Positions 59,001 to 62,452 of a DNA stretch of 64,000 nucleotides are shown here, piece after piece (the stretch's first letter is position 1; every line of letters begins with the position of its first letter). Position numbers and translations under genes: made by a program. The notes beneath the pieces were generated by a model. It ran no database searches. It was not told where the DNA came from and saw only the letters and a program-made list of their open reading frames with translations. The stretch is taken from assembly GCA_019155185.1 (NCBI GenBank), contig CM032794.1:9773988-9837987 (forward strand), in the 5' to 3' direction. The DNA is from Beaufortia kweichowensis (taxonomy: Eukaryota; Chordata; Actinopteri; Cypriniformes; Gastromyzontidae).

Positions 59001-61005
59001 TGAAAAACTGCACAGCTTGTTTGCATTGTTTGTATTGTTATTTGCACACTTTGGGCTATTTAACATGCTAAGGTTGAGCTAACTCACCACAATCAAAATG
59101 TGGTTCATTTAGTCTCTGTAACCTAAATGGCTTTCTGTTCCATATACAATGCTAAGAGCAGCAAAATGTAGATTTACTAAGATGCAAAGGCAGCAAAGCA
59201 TGCCAGGAAAACAATCAAAGCCAAATGCAAGATACTAAAGCTATTGTTCATAAGATGCATATGTCAAACCAAACGTCAGTGCAAACGCATTGTTTGATTC
59301 CAGAATTGAAGGCACTGGCAAACTCTGTGAATAATGGAATCTGACACCAGTAAATTCAGCTTTTTCTGTGGCAGAGTGAGTTTCAGGGGAAGCCCATCAT
59401 CTGGTGCACTATTTCAGACGCATTTAACTTTAGAGCAATTTACATTTTAATAGAATCGACCCAGGGTCAATACCTCAGGTACTGAAAATTCACATTTCCT
59501 AGCAAATTAGCATAATTCCCATCAGCTTTTAAGTAGCAGGGACAAAGCCATCTCTTTAAGATAACTCCAGCTAAGCAGTGCACATCCAATCGGCAAATGA
59601 AAGTTACTCCTCATTTTAATTTTACCACATTGATATAAAAGTAACTTGCCTTTAAAAGCATAGTCACCTTCTGTTATCAGCTTTGATTGGACATTGACAG
59701 AAAGAGATAAGAGGTTCTGAATTGCATTAATTATCAATCTGATAAAGGCATCTCCTTCAAGTTAAACCAAAACTTATTTATGCATTTTACATCTCTTTTA
59801 CAGATTAAACACTTTTAATTGATGAGTATGTAATAATGCGTCAAGGAATAATTTCTGGACCACAAATGAGGCATGTATTACAATTTTGCGACTGATTTTC
59901 AGAAAATATGTTTATAGCAAAATATAGAAAGTAAAGGGTGGCTTATCCGTGAATCAATCACGGCGAACAAACTTACCAAATTTTCGGAGTTTGCGACGGG
60001 CATTCACAGCCTCGTTTGGAGTGTTGGCCATTGTTCATTAGATGAACTCTACACCAGTCCTCTATTAGTTAAACTACAACATTAGTATAATTCAGAGGGT
60101 TAGTAGACCATTGAGAGAAAAGACAAATTACATGGAATCACATGTTCAGGGGTGGTTGACAAAAGTCAAAAGTCTATGTCATATGGTGTGACCTAAAAAA
60201 ATGTAGAAAAAACCTAACAATTACAGTAAGATAAATCTTTCTCATCCAATTTGTAACTCCAGCAAAGTCAGAAATCTCTCATGCTATTTGTATATTTTTT
60301 CTACATTTTTGCTGTTACACCATAGGACACAGTCACATATGTATTTGTCAACTACCCTCGGGCATTGTTACCAAATCTGCATGCAACAAATTATACACAC
60401 TCATAAATTAGGCACTTAGAAATTAGATGTGAGTTGACTGACATGATGTGTGGAAATGTGTGGAAAGTCCCATAGAACAGCATATAAACAACAAGGCCAC
60501 GCCACCAACATCTGAGCTGATGAAAGTCAATTTGTGAACTGCAGCTCTCTGTATTTATTGACAGTATCTATACCACATACATTCAAATGGGATGTAAAAC
60601 TCTTTTAAAGGTAGAATTTTATTTTCATGTCAGGCTTGCAGATACAAACTAGAACTGAATGAACAGGTGTACGGAAGAGGCTTAAAACATTTAGTGGCTG
60701 AACTCTGTCTCGCTGTTCCCTTAAAAAATTAAAGGTTGAGTGTTCAGGATCTAAATTTAGCCACTGAAAAGTGTATACTTCACGCCTGACCTTTGGGCTC
60801 GGCTCCCTATTCACAGACACATGCAACAAGACGACTGTTAATGCGCTTCTGCACCACGGACAACGACTCAAAAATGCACAGAAAGTACAAAAAACACACT
60901 GTTCAATCATGCCCAATGCCATGCATCTTAAAAAGCCAAACCTGATCGCTTAGATCTGGCTTTAAACTCCAGCAGCTTCCAGCCGACATCCGCTAAGCTT
61001 GCCAT
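13898..61005 (-). CDS. phkb: Phosphorylase kinase regulatory subunit beta, complete gene (31 coding exons per transcript plus two alternates)
   Basis: Encodes the beta subunit of the cytosolic (alpha beta gamma delta)4 phosphorylase kinase, which phosphorylates glycogen phosphorylase; beta is a scaffold and autoinhibitory subunit relieved by PKA phosphorylation. I joined GT-AG exons by their resemblance to human PHKB. Exon lengths sum to 3297 nt, so isoform 1a is 1098 aa plus stop, and all phases agree. The N-terminal glucoamylase-like (GH15-type) region spans about residues 25-450, the central region about 450-780 and the C-terminal part 780-1098. The protein ends in the CaaX box CSVS, as in the farnesylated mammalian beta subunit. 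Exons 25a and 25b are mutually exclusive, and exons 1a and 1b are alternative starts. The gene is 47 kb long, against much larger mammalian copies. Identification is by recall of the human protein, not by a search, but agreement is continuous over the whole length. Confidence 0.97.
14036..14408. other. phkb: phkb intron 30
   Basis: 373 bp of AT-rich intron; nothing else seen. Confidence 0.8.
14409..14549 (-). CDS. phkb: phkb exon 30, residues 1007-1053
   Basis: 47 codons: [40 protein letters not shown]. The end (QDGAGKQ) is where fish and human diverge. Confidence 0.96.
14646..14753 (-). CDS. phkb: phkb exon 29, residues 971-1006
   Basis: 36 codons: [36 protein letters not shown]. Phase 0 on both sides. 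Confidence 0.97.
14893..15022 (-). CDS. phkb: phkb exon 28, residues 927-970
   Basis: Encodes [44 protein letters not shown]. Human RCW is RSW here. Phase 0 out. Confidence 0.96.
15023..15536. other. phkb: phkb intron 27
   Basis: 514 bp, no repeat or second exon recognised. Confidence 0.8.
15537..15671 (-). CDS. phkb: phkb exon 27, residues 882-926
   Basis: Encodes [44 protein letters not shown]. Phase 2 in and out. Confidence 0.96.
15799..16001 (-). CDS. phkb: phkb exon 26, residues 815-881
   Basis: Encodes [30 protein letters not shown] and [27 protein letters not shown]. It is the longest exon of the gene. Donor GTGGG|GTACGG, phase 2 out. Confidence 0.97.
16002..17736. other. phkb: phkb intron between exons 25b and 26
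   Basis: Holds the Tc1/mariner-type MITE at 16728-16968. The rest is AT-rich without a recognisable exon. Confidence 0.75.
16728..16968. mobile_element. Tc1/mariner-type MITE
   Basis: 241 bp with matching inverted ends: left CATTGTATGGCCAAAAGTGT, right (reversed) CACTAAATGGCCAAAAGTAT. It is flanked by TA on both sides (16726-16727, 16969-16970). No transposase frame, so non-autonomous. The TGGCCAAAAGTAT terminus is common in teleost Tc1-like families. Confidence 0.8.
17737..17827 (-). CDS. phkb: phkb exon 25b (mutually exclusive), residues 784-814
   Basis: 91 nt: W then [30 protein letters not shown], corresponding to the alternative human exon ([19 protein letters not shown]). The donor CAG|GTAAGT is optimal. 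The acceptor CACCAG|G is preceded by a (GTTGT)n tract. It differs from 25a at about half of the positions but keeps R-x-AA, K, SxAPxIT and LVHGKQ. Confidence 0.92.
17834..17873. repeat. (ACAAC)n microsatellite next to exon 25b
   Basis: Imperfect 5-bp repeats. In the phkb transcript this reads (GUUGU)n and ends seven bases before exon 25b, so it is the polypyrimidine/UG tract of that acceptor. Confidence 0.85.
17925..18078 (+). mobile_element. tRNA-derived SINE with L2-type tail
   Basis: The head has a degenerate A-box (CTTGGTAGAGAATTG) and a B-box-like GGGTTTGATCCC. The 3' part is AAGTCGCTTTGGATAAAAGT followed by CTGCCAAATGCATAAAT and an ACAAATGTAAAT tail. This tail is shared with L2 LINEs in fish, which supply the reverse transcriptase. 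Antisense to phkb. Confidence 0.8.
18686..18776 (-). CDS. phkb: phkb exon 25a (mutually exclusive), residues 784-814
   Basis: 91 nt: W then [30 protein letters not shown]. It matches the canonical human version (LAVRYGAAFTQKF-SSIAPH). The acceptor CTCCTGAAG|G has a poor pyrimidine tract; donor CAG|GTAAAT. It shares length and both phases with exon 25b, so only one can be used in frame. Confidence 0.92.
18777..19467. other. phkb: phkb intron 24 (to exon 25a)
   Basis: 691 bp, AT-rich, no repeat named. Confidence 0.75.
19468..19558 (-). CDS. phkb: phkb exon 24, residues 754-783
   Basis: Encodes [30 protein letters not shown]. It ends TTG|GTAGGA in phase 2, so both choices of exon 25 complete the Trp codon TG|G. 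The first half diverges from human. Confidence 0.93.
19559..20101. other. phkb: phkb intron 23
   Basis: 543 bp; nothing else seen. Confidence 0.8.
20102..20183 (-). CDS. phkb: phkb exon 23, residues 727-753
   Basis: Encodes [27 protein letters not shown] (human DCSCLASQAILLGILLKREG PNF). Phase 1 out, donor AACG|GTATGT. Confidence 0.93.
20273..20435 (-). CDS. phkb: phkb exon 22, residues 672-726, second PKA-site region
   Basis: Encodes [38 protein letters not shown] and [14 protein letters not shown]. The segment VKRQT-S corresponds to the mammalian linker site VKRQS-S (around Ser700). Here the first acceptor is Thr694, followed by Ser695. Phase 0 out at AAC|GTGAGC. Confidence 0.93.
20643..20701 (-). 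CDS. phkb: phkb exon 21, residues 653-671
   Basis: Encodes [19 protein letters not shown]. Phase 0 in and 2 out; donor CAGA|GTAAGA. Confidence 0.95.
20852..20942 (-). CDS. phkb: phkb exon 20, residues 622-652
   Basis: Encodes [31 protein letters not shown]. Intron 19 is only 81 bp, the shortest of the gene. Phase 0 out. Confidence 0.95.
21024..21106 (-). CDS. phkb: phkb exon 19, residues 595-621
   Basis: Encodes [20 protein letters not shown] and LIREDNI. It splits Lys622 as AA|G; donor CAA|GTAAGA. Confidence 0.96.
21367..21471 (-). CDS. phkb: phkb exon 18, residues 560-594
   Basis: 35 codons starting [20 protein letters not shown] and ending LLIDDIK. Phase 0 on both sides. Confidence 0.97.
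21472..22256. other. phkb: phkb intron 17
   Basis: 785 bp; open frames on the plus strand are antisense and unconvincing. Confidence 0.75.
22257..22340 (-). CDS. phkb: phkb exon 17, residues 532-559
   Basis: 28 codons: [28 protein letters not shown]. Phase 0 on both sides; donor AAG|GTAAAC. Confidence 0.96.
22595..22791. mobile_element. MITE, GGTGGTTGACAAA family, copy 1
   Basis: Left end GGGTGGTTGACAAA, right end TTTGTCAACTACCC, i.e. inverted. The inside reads CATATGGTGTGACCTA, AACAATTACAGTAAGATAAA and TAACTCCAGCAAAG. A second copy at 60149-60357 has the same interior, so this is a repeat family. It appears to be novel to me; the superfamily is not determined. Confidence 0.75.
22870..22995 (+). 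mobile_element. Degenerate tRNA-derived SINE
   Basis: A tRNA-like head (CCTGTAGCTCAACTGGTTTT) is followed by the tail GTCGCTTTGCATTGAAAC, TTTGCCAAATGCATAAATG. More decayed than the copy at 17.9 kb. Confidence 0.6.
24973..25066 (-). CDS. phkb: phkb exon 16, residues 500-531
   Basis: Encodes [20 protein letters not shown] and [12 protein letters not shown], near-identical to human. Phase 0 out. Confidence 0.97.
25067..25782. other. phkb: phkb intron 15
   Basis: 716 bp; no repeat recognised. Confidence 0.75.
25783..25838 (-). CDS. phkb: phkb exon 15, residues 482-499
   Basis: Encodes [18 protein letters not shown], matching human [18 protein letters not shown]. Phase 0 in and 2 out; donor CAAAG|GTAAAT. 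Confidence 0.96.
26040..26235 (+). mobile_element. Fragment of AGGGATAGTT-type MITE
   Basis: The 3' half reads TATGACAGTTTTATTTTTTT, then TCTGCAGAAAAAAGAAAGTC, ATACAGGT and ends TTTAACTATCCCTTTAAG, matching the arrangement of the complete copy at 42453-42744. Confidence 0.55.
28200..28362 (+). mobile_element. L2/SINE 3' tail remnant
   Basis: Ends TGTAAGCCGCTTTGAATAAA, ACGTCTCCTAAATGCCTAAA TGTAAA, a mutated form of the shared fish L2/SINE tail. The 5' extent is uncertain. Confidence 0.55.
29444..29484 (-). other. phkb: Candidate 41-nt cassette exon in phkb intron 14
   Basis: On the phkb strand GATCAG|TTCAGG opens [13 protein letters not shown] plus AG and ends GTCAG|GTACAC. The splice signals are fair. 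Its length is not a multiple of three and exons 14 and 15 both meet in phase 0, so inclusion would shift exon 15 into a stop. No human counterpart is known to me. Confidence 0.25.
29938..31376 (+). mobile_element. L2-type LINE, 5'-truncated, reverse transcriptase C-terminal part
   Basis: Non-LTR retrotransposon of the L2/CR1 group. It encodes the end of the reverse transcriptase and the region after it: [20 protein letters not shown], then [33 protein letters not shown] and SLHWLPV, ending [12 protein letters not shown] and a stop. The 3' end is AAGTCGCTTTGGATAAAAGC followed by GTAAATGGTAATG. It is decayed: a TAA at 30066-30068 interrupts the frame, and most of the 5' part is missing. It lies antisense to phkb in intron 14 and is split by a hAT-like element at 30091-30569. 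Confidence 0.92.
30091..30569. mobile_element. Non-autonomous hAT-like DNA transposon nested in the L2 LINE
   Basis: 479 bp with inverted ends TAGGGCTG...CAGCCCTA and an exact 8-bp target duplication CATTACAC (30083-30090 and 30570-30577). The 8-bp duplication and TAGGGCTGGGCGAT terminus are those of hAT elements. Both arms are rich in TCGATAACGATA-type words. No transposase. Without the insert and one duplication the LINE frame reads straight through this point. Confidence 0.93.
32150..32365. repeat. Common teleost GTCCCCACA repeat
   Basis: Words such as CCCCTAAACGTAACCCTCAC, CTGTCCCCACAAGGTTAG and TAGTCCCCACACTGTAG recur in a dispersed fish repeat. Ends and class were not determined. Confidence 0.45.
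34613..34707 (-). CDS. phkb: phkb exon 14, residues 450-481
   Basis: Encodes [19 protein letters not shown] and [13 protein letters not shown]. The last codon is CTG (Leu) where human has Gln. Phase 0 out, into the 8.8-kb intron 14. Confidence 0.95.
34708..35523. other. phkb: phkb intron 13
   Basis: 816 bp; nothing recognised. Confidence 0.75.
35524..35682 (-). CDS. phkb: phkb exon 13, residues 397-449
   Basis: Encodes [20 protein letters not shown], then [13 protein letters not shown] and [15 protein letters not shown], closing the GH15-like domain. The Cys of human FPSNCGRDG is Ser here. Confidence 0.96.
35683..36313. other. phkb: phkb intron 12
   Basis: 631 bp; nothing recognised. Confidence 0.75.
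36314..36391 (-). CDS. phkb: phkb exon 12, residues 371-396
   Basis: Encodes [20 protein letters not shown] plus IFQSFE. Intron 11 is only 151 bp. Phases 1 in and 1 out. Confidence 0.95.
36543..36600 (-). CDS. phkb: phkb exon 11, residues 352-370
   Basis: Encodes [19 protein letters not shown], phase 0 in and 1 out, donor GACG|GTAAGA. Confidence 0.96.
36601..39838. other. phkb: phkb intron 10
   Basis: 3.2 kb. A palindromic MITE at 39187-39312. The stretch 38118-38250 is less AT-biased and holds TTAATTGG and similar homeodomain-like words, so it may be a conserved non-coding element. Otherwise nothing seen. Confidence 0.65.
39187..39312. mobile_element. Palindromic MITE with AGGGTTGCAAAGGGG ends
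   Basis: Almost the entire 126 bp folds back: left AGGGTTGCAAAGGGG and AATTCCAGTAAATATT pair with right AATATCCAGTAAATTT-like arms and CCCCTTTGCAACCCT. The target duplication is not clear. The family is probably a fold-back hAT relative (inference). Confidence 0.75.
39839..40036 (-). CDS. phkb: phkb exon 10, residues 286-351
   Basis: 66 codons ([20 protein letters not shown]..., then [18 protein letters not shown] and YKPAEIK). This is the most conserved block of the GH15-like domain. Phase 0 on both sides. Confidence 0.97.
40037..41004. other. phkb: phkb intron 9
   Basis: 968 bp; nothing recognised. Confidence 0.7.
41005..41100 (-). CDS. phkb: phkb exon 9, residues 254-285
   Basis: 32 codons starting [20 protein letters not shown] and ending RESRSH, in phase 0. 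The donor CAT|GTGAG lacks the usual exonic AG. Confidence 0.96.
42120..42201 (+). mobile_element. 3' end of AGGGATAGTT-type MITE
   Basis: Only the terminal part remains: TTATTCATGCAAAATTTTGG, GGAACTATCCCTTTAAG. The left limit is arbitrary. Confidence 0.45.
42453..42744. mobile_element. TTAA-flanked AGGGATAGTT MITE, complete copy
   Basis: About 290 bp between TTAA (42453-42456) and TTAA (42741-42744), with ends GGGATAGTTTACCC and GGGCGAACTATCCC. A second, inner inverted repeat (about 42536-42583 against 42601-42642; ATTTTGCAAAACGCTGGTTA and its complement) gives a strong hairpin. TTAA flanks fit a piggyBac- or Kolobok-like origin, or the cyprinid Angel-type MITEs; I cannot decide. Confidence 0.8.
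43917..43980 (-). CDS. phkb: phkb exon 8, residues 232-253
   Basis: Encodes [21 protein letters not shown], identical to the human segment as I recall it. Donor CAG|GTACTG, phase 0 out. Confidence 0.97.
43981..46376. other. phkb: phkb intron 7
   Basis: 2.4 kb. Holds the GGTTGCTA minisatellite near its phkb-upstream end; otherwise nothing named. Confidence 0.65.
46188..46272. repeat. GTTGCTAGG minisatellite
   Basis: About five degenerate units of GTTGCTA(A/G)G with spacers (TTGGGTGGTTGCTAGGGTGT, TGGTGTTGCTAGGCAGTTGC). A common dispersed fish minisatellite. Confidence 0.7.
46377..46492 (-). CDS. phkb: phkb exon 7, residues 194-231
   Basis: Encodes [38 protein letters not shown]. The acceptor is TTTGCAG|GTATCG, and the donor TCTAG|GTGGGT leaves phase 2 into exon 8. 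Confidence 0.96.
46493..49165. other. phkb: phkb intron 6
   Basis: 2.7 kb. 47090-47380 is compositionally balanced with homeodomain-like words (TTAGTTAATCATTTTAC, CTAATTATAG) and may be a conserved non-coding element. A LINE-like tail (GTGCTTTGGGATAATA..) lies at about 48958-49010. Confidence 0.6.
48958..49010 (+). mobile_element. Non-LTR retroelement 3' tail remnant
   Basis: GTGCTTTGGGATAATACG, TTTTGTAAAAGGCTCCATAC, AAATACACGAG: the shape of many LINE 3' ends (GCTTTGGGATAA ... TATAAATA). Short and uncertain. Confidence 0.4.
49166..49246 (-). CDS. phkb: phkb exon 6, residues 167-193
   Basis: 27 codons ([18 protein letters not shown]... to NTDE), phase 0 on both sides, separated from exon 5 by only 106 bp. 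Human has the same segment with SG-L-Q-I-I-Y-N. Confidence 0.96.
49353..49460 (-). CDS. phkb: phkb exon 5, residues 131-166
   Basis: Exactly 36 codons, [13 protein letters not shown]...NVHTGDE...YSHLQ, phase 0 on both sides. HTGDE and YxHLQ are conserved with human. Confidence 0.96.
50541..51021. mobile_element. AGGGATAGTT-type MITE, long or composite copy
   Basis: The left end AGGAATAGTTCACCCAAA and right end TGATGAACTATCCCTTTAAA face each other 480 bp apart. The interior is longer than in the 42.4-kb copy, so it may be a composite or two fragments. Confidence 0.5.
53030..53072 (+). mobile_element. SINE/L2 tail remnant
   Basis: AAACGTGTCTGCCAAAATGC, ATAAATATAAATGTAAATG. Only the tail is recognisable. 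Confidence 0.5.
53913..54012 (-). CDS. phkb: phkb exon 4, residues 97-130
   Basis: Encodes [18 protein letters not shown] and [15 protein letters not shown], matching the human segment almost residue for residue. It ends in phase 0 at AAG|GTGGGT. Confidence 0.96.
54013..55549. other. phkb: phkb intron 3
   Basis: 1.5 kb; no named element. Confidence 0.7.
55550..55688 (-). CDS. phkb: phkb exon 3, residues 51-96
   Basis: Encodes [13 protein letters not shown]...[16 protein letters not shown], the start of the GH15-like toroid and nearly identical to human. The reading frame runs on past the donor ACAG|GTCAGG, but the homology stops there and resumes at exon 4 (R-R-I-D-D-D). Confidence 0.95.
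55689..58804. other. phkb: phkb intron 2
   Basis: 3.1 kb. A SINE/L2 tail in reverse orientation at 56497-56600. 58140-58240 is rich in AATTAAAT/TAATTAAA words and could be a conserved element. Nothing else named. Confidence 0.65.
56497..56600 (-). mobile_element. SINE/L2 tail, reverse orientation
   Basis: ATTTATTTAGCAGATGCGTT, TATCTAAAGTGACATATAAA is the complement of the fish tail (..TTTGGATAAAAGCGTCTGCT AAAT..). It is followed by the usual inner SINE-like sequence. Confidence 0.6.
58805..58891 (-). CDS. phkb: phkb exon 2, residues 22-50
   Basis: Contains GSIYEPLK, the PKA-site segment conserved with human GSVYEPLK, followed by [11 protein letters not shown]. Acceptor TTTTCAG|GC, donor CAG|GTGA; phases 1 in and 1 out. 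It is the first exon common to both N-terminal isoforms. Confidence 0.93.
58892..59976. other. phkb: phkb intron 1b
   Basis: 1.1 kb between exon 1b and exon 2; no element recognised. Confidence 0.7.
59977..60031 (-). CDS. phkb: phkb exon 1b (downstream alternative first exon)
   Basis: Reads [18 protein letters not shown] plus one base, then donor G|GTAAGTTT, an excellent consensus. It ends in the same phase 1 as exon 1a, so either can join exon 2. It resembles the short human N-terminus (MACSPDAVV...) in position and length rather than strictly in sequence. Using it gives a 1095-aa protein in which residues -KFGS- replace -KRSGS- before the PKA serine. Confidence 0.85.
60032..60941. promoter_or_regulatory. 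phkb: phkb intron 1a / presumed promoter of exon 1b
   Basis: This stretch separates the two first exons. It must hold the exon 1b 5' UTR and probably its own promoter; I see no TATA box at a convincing distance. A 209-bp MITE lies at 60149-60357. No other coding signal is visible. Confidence 0.4.
60149..60357. mobile_element. MITE, GGTGGTTGACAAA family, copy 2
   Basis: Ends GGGGTGGTTGACAAAA and ATTTGTCAACTACCC. The interior agrees closely with the copy at 22595-22791 (CATATGGTGTGACCTA, AACAATTACAGTAAGATAAA). It also has an inner near-palindrome around CTACATTTTTGCTGTTACAC. It sits between the two phkb first exons. Confidence 0.78.
60942..61005 (-). CDS. phkb: phkb exon 1a (upstream alternative first exon), residues 1-21
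   Basis: Reads [21 protein letters not shown], matching the human long N-terminus in pattern (W-K-x-L-E and ARxKRS). It ends in phase 1 (codon G|GC). It supplies the R/K-rich context in front of Ser21 and Ser23; Ser23 corresponds to the PKA site of mammalian PHKB (Ser26/27). The donor is CAG|GTTTGG, weaker than the other donors of the gene. Its ATG is 130 bp from the itfg1 ATG. Confidence 0.88.
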
Positions 61006-61135
61006 AATGACACCACAATAACAACATTACGCTCCCGCTGCCGTAAAAACACCCACAGTGTCGCAAATACTACATAGACTCTGCTGTGAACGACGTGCCG
61101 TATTCCGGTTTGTGTTGGTCTAGGCTAGCAGTAAA
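61006..61135. promoter_or_regulatory. Putative bidirectional promoter of phkb (exon 1a) and itfg1
   Basis: Only 130 bp separate the two divergent start codons, so both 5' UTRs and core promoters must overlap or lie here. The stretch is richer in CpG than its surroundings, lacks a TATA box, and holds an ETS-type core TTCCGG (61103-61108), typical of vertebrate bidirectional promoters. Transcription starts are inferred, not seen. Confidence 0.65.
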
Positions 61136-61313
61136 ATGTTGCTGTCATGGAAGATGTTTTTGACGTTTATGTTGTGTTTTCTGGGACGACATGTCGCGTT
61201 TGCTTTACAGAACGTTACCAGTGACTTATTTGGCTTGGAGAATTACGGCACAGTGGCGGCTTTCGGTGACTTTAACTCGGATAAGCAGACTGATATCTTC
61301 ATCATCAGAGAGC
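61136..61313 (+). CDS. itfg1: itfg1 exon 1, residues 1-59
   Basis: Signal peptide plus the first FG-GAP unit (AAFGDFNSDKQTDIFIIRE). Donor GAGC|GTAAGT, phase 1. The ATG is the first in frame after the TATA-less shared promoter region. Confidence 0.93.
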
Positions 61314-62452
61314 GTAAGTGCTGTTTCATTAACAAACATTAACAATAATGTCTTAAATATACATTATTTATGCTTCATGTTAAATAATATTTATTATGTT
61401 AAAACTCTGCTATGGTGTCACTGTCACAGGACAGCTATTTCTGTTATTTATCTTGTCATATGACAGGGAGGTGTGGCTGTTTGTTTAGTATACTCATGTT
61501 ATAACGCACCTTGTGCTTATGGTTTTTTACATTTCTTATTAGTTTTATATTATGGTAATAATCTTAAGTATTTGTATTTCAGAATCTGAGCTGTTGATTT
61601 TCTTGGCTGATCTCAAAGCCCCTTATTTCAAACCTAAAGTTCATCTGACTAAAGATGTCTTCCCTCGGTAAGAATACAGGATACCAGCACAAAATTCATA
61701 AGCTTTTCATTGTCGATATTCTGAGTAAATTTTTTCCCTCTCTGTTCTTTCAGTGGCATCAGAATCAGTAGTGTCGTCCCGGGTGATTATGATGGAGACT
61801 CTCAGATGGATGTGCTTCTCACTGGTCACCCTACAGGCTCTAGCCCCTTAGAAACCACAGTTTTTATCTTCTGGGGGCATAATCAAACTTTAAGTAAGGC
61901 CTAATAAGTAATGCAAAAAAACATGCAATTGTATTTACTGAAAATGCTATACTGTATATTTGTATTTATGTACTGTATTTGCTAATTTCTGAATCTCGAA
62001 CTCATTGGGAGAGTTATAGAAAAAATGAGAAAAATAATGTTTGACAATGTTGTTTTGCAGACCAGAGTGCAAGGCTAGATCTGAACAGTACTTTTAGAGA
62101 TGAGCCCCTTGTTATGGAGTAAGTACAACATAAACAGAAATATAAAAAAGGCCTAATAATAAGTAGCTACACTGCTATTATGCTGTTTTTTTATCCATGT
62201 TCAGCTTCAATGGTGACATGATTCCAGACATATTCGGAGTTGAGCGTGAATCATTGGTGGTTTGCTATCTCAGCGGCAGGTAGGGCTGTCGTCCTAATAT
62301 CTGTTCTTGTTGCCTCTGCCATAACAATCAAATACATACTGTTTCTTGTTTTATCAGAAAACCGAGATGTGAGAAGGCTCTTGACTCTGATGTCAAAATG
62401 CGTGTCCCTCATTCCAATGCTTTCATCGACCTTGACAAGGATTTTACTGCTG
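61136..62452 (+). CDS. itfg1: Integrin-alpha FG-GAP repeat-containing protein 1, first six coding exons (partial)
   Basis: Human ITFG1 (T-cell immunomodulatory protein, TIP) is a type I membrane protein of about 612 aa whose ectodomain carries FG-GAP/beta-propeller repeats. Here exons 1-6 give 210 residues plus one base, about the first third. It opens with an apparent signal peptide (MLLSWKMFLTFMLCFLG) and then LQNVTSDLFG, AAFGDFNSDKQTDIFI, VVPGDYDGDSQMDVLL and DFNGDMIPDIFG; the D-x-D/N-x-D cores are Ca-binding-like FG-GAP loops. The order and spacing match human. N-glycosylation sequons occur at NVT, NQT and NST. The gene runs off the right edge. It is divergent from phkb and keeps the mammalian ITFG1-PHKB order. 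Confidence 0.95.
61583..61667 (+). CDS. itfg1: itfg1 exon 2, residues 60-87
   Basis: Encodes QSELLIFLADLKAPYFKPKV, matching human DLIVFLADQNAPYFKPKV. Acceptor TTTCAG|AA, donor CCTCG|GTAAGA. Confidence 0.94.
61754..61893 (+). CDS. itfg1: itfg1 exon 3, residues 88-134
   Basis: Encodes SSVVPGDYDGDSQMDVLLTG and FIFWGHNQTL. The D-Y-D-G-D motif is the second FG-GAP calcium loop. Phase 1 out. Confidence 0.95.
62061..62118 (+). CDS. itfg1: itfg1 exon 4, residues 135-153
   Basis: Encodes NQSARLDLNSTFRDEPLVM; human has NRTFQDEPLIM at this place. Phase 2 out (GA|C). Confidence 0.92.
62205..62279 (+). CDS. itfg1: itfg1 exon 5, residues 154-178
   Basis: Encodes DFNGDMIPDIFGVERESLVV CYLSG, the third FG-GAP loop (human DFNGDLIPDIFG). 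Donor GCAG|GTAGGG. Confidence 0.93.
62358..62452 (+). CDS. itfg1: itfg1 exon 6, residues 179-210
   Basis: Encodes RKPRCEKALDSDVKMRVPHS, NAFIDLDKDFTA; human KMRIPHSHAFIDLTEDFTA aligns directly. Donor GCTG|GTGAGT, phase 1. No later exon is recognisable before the window ends. Confidence 0.93.
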
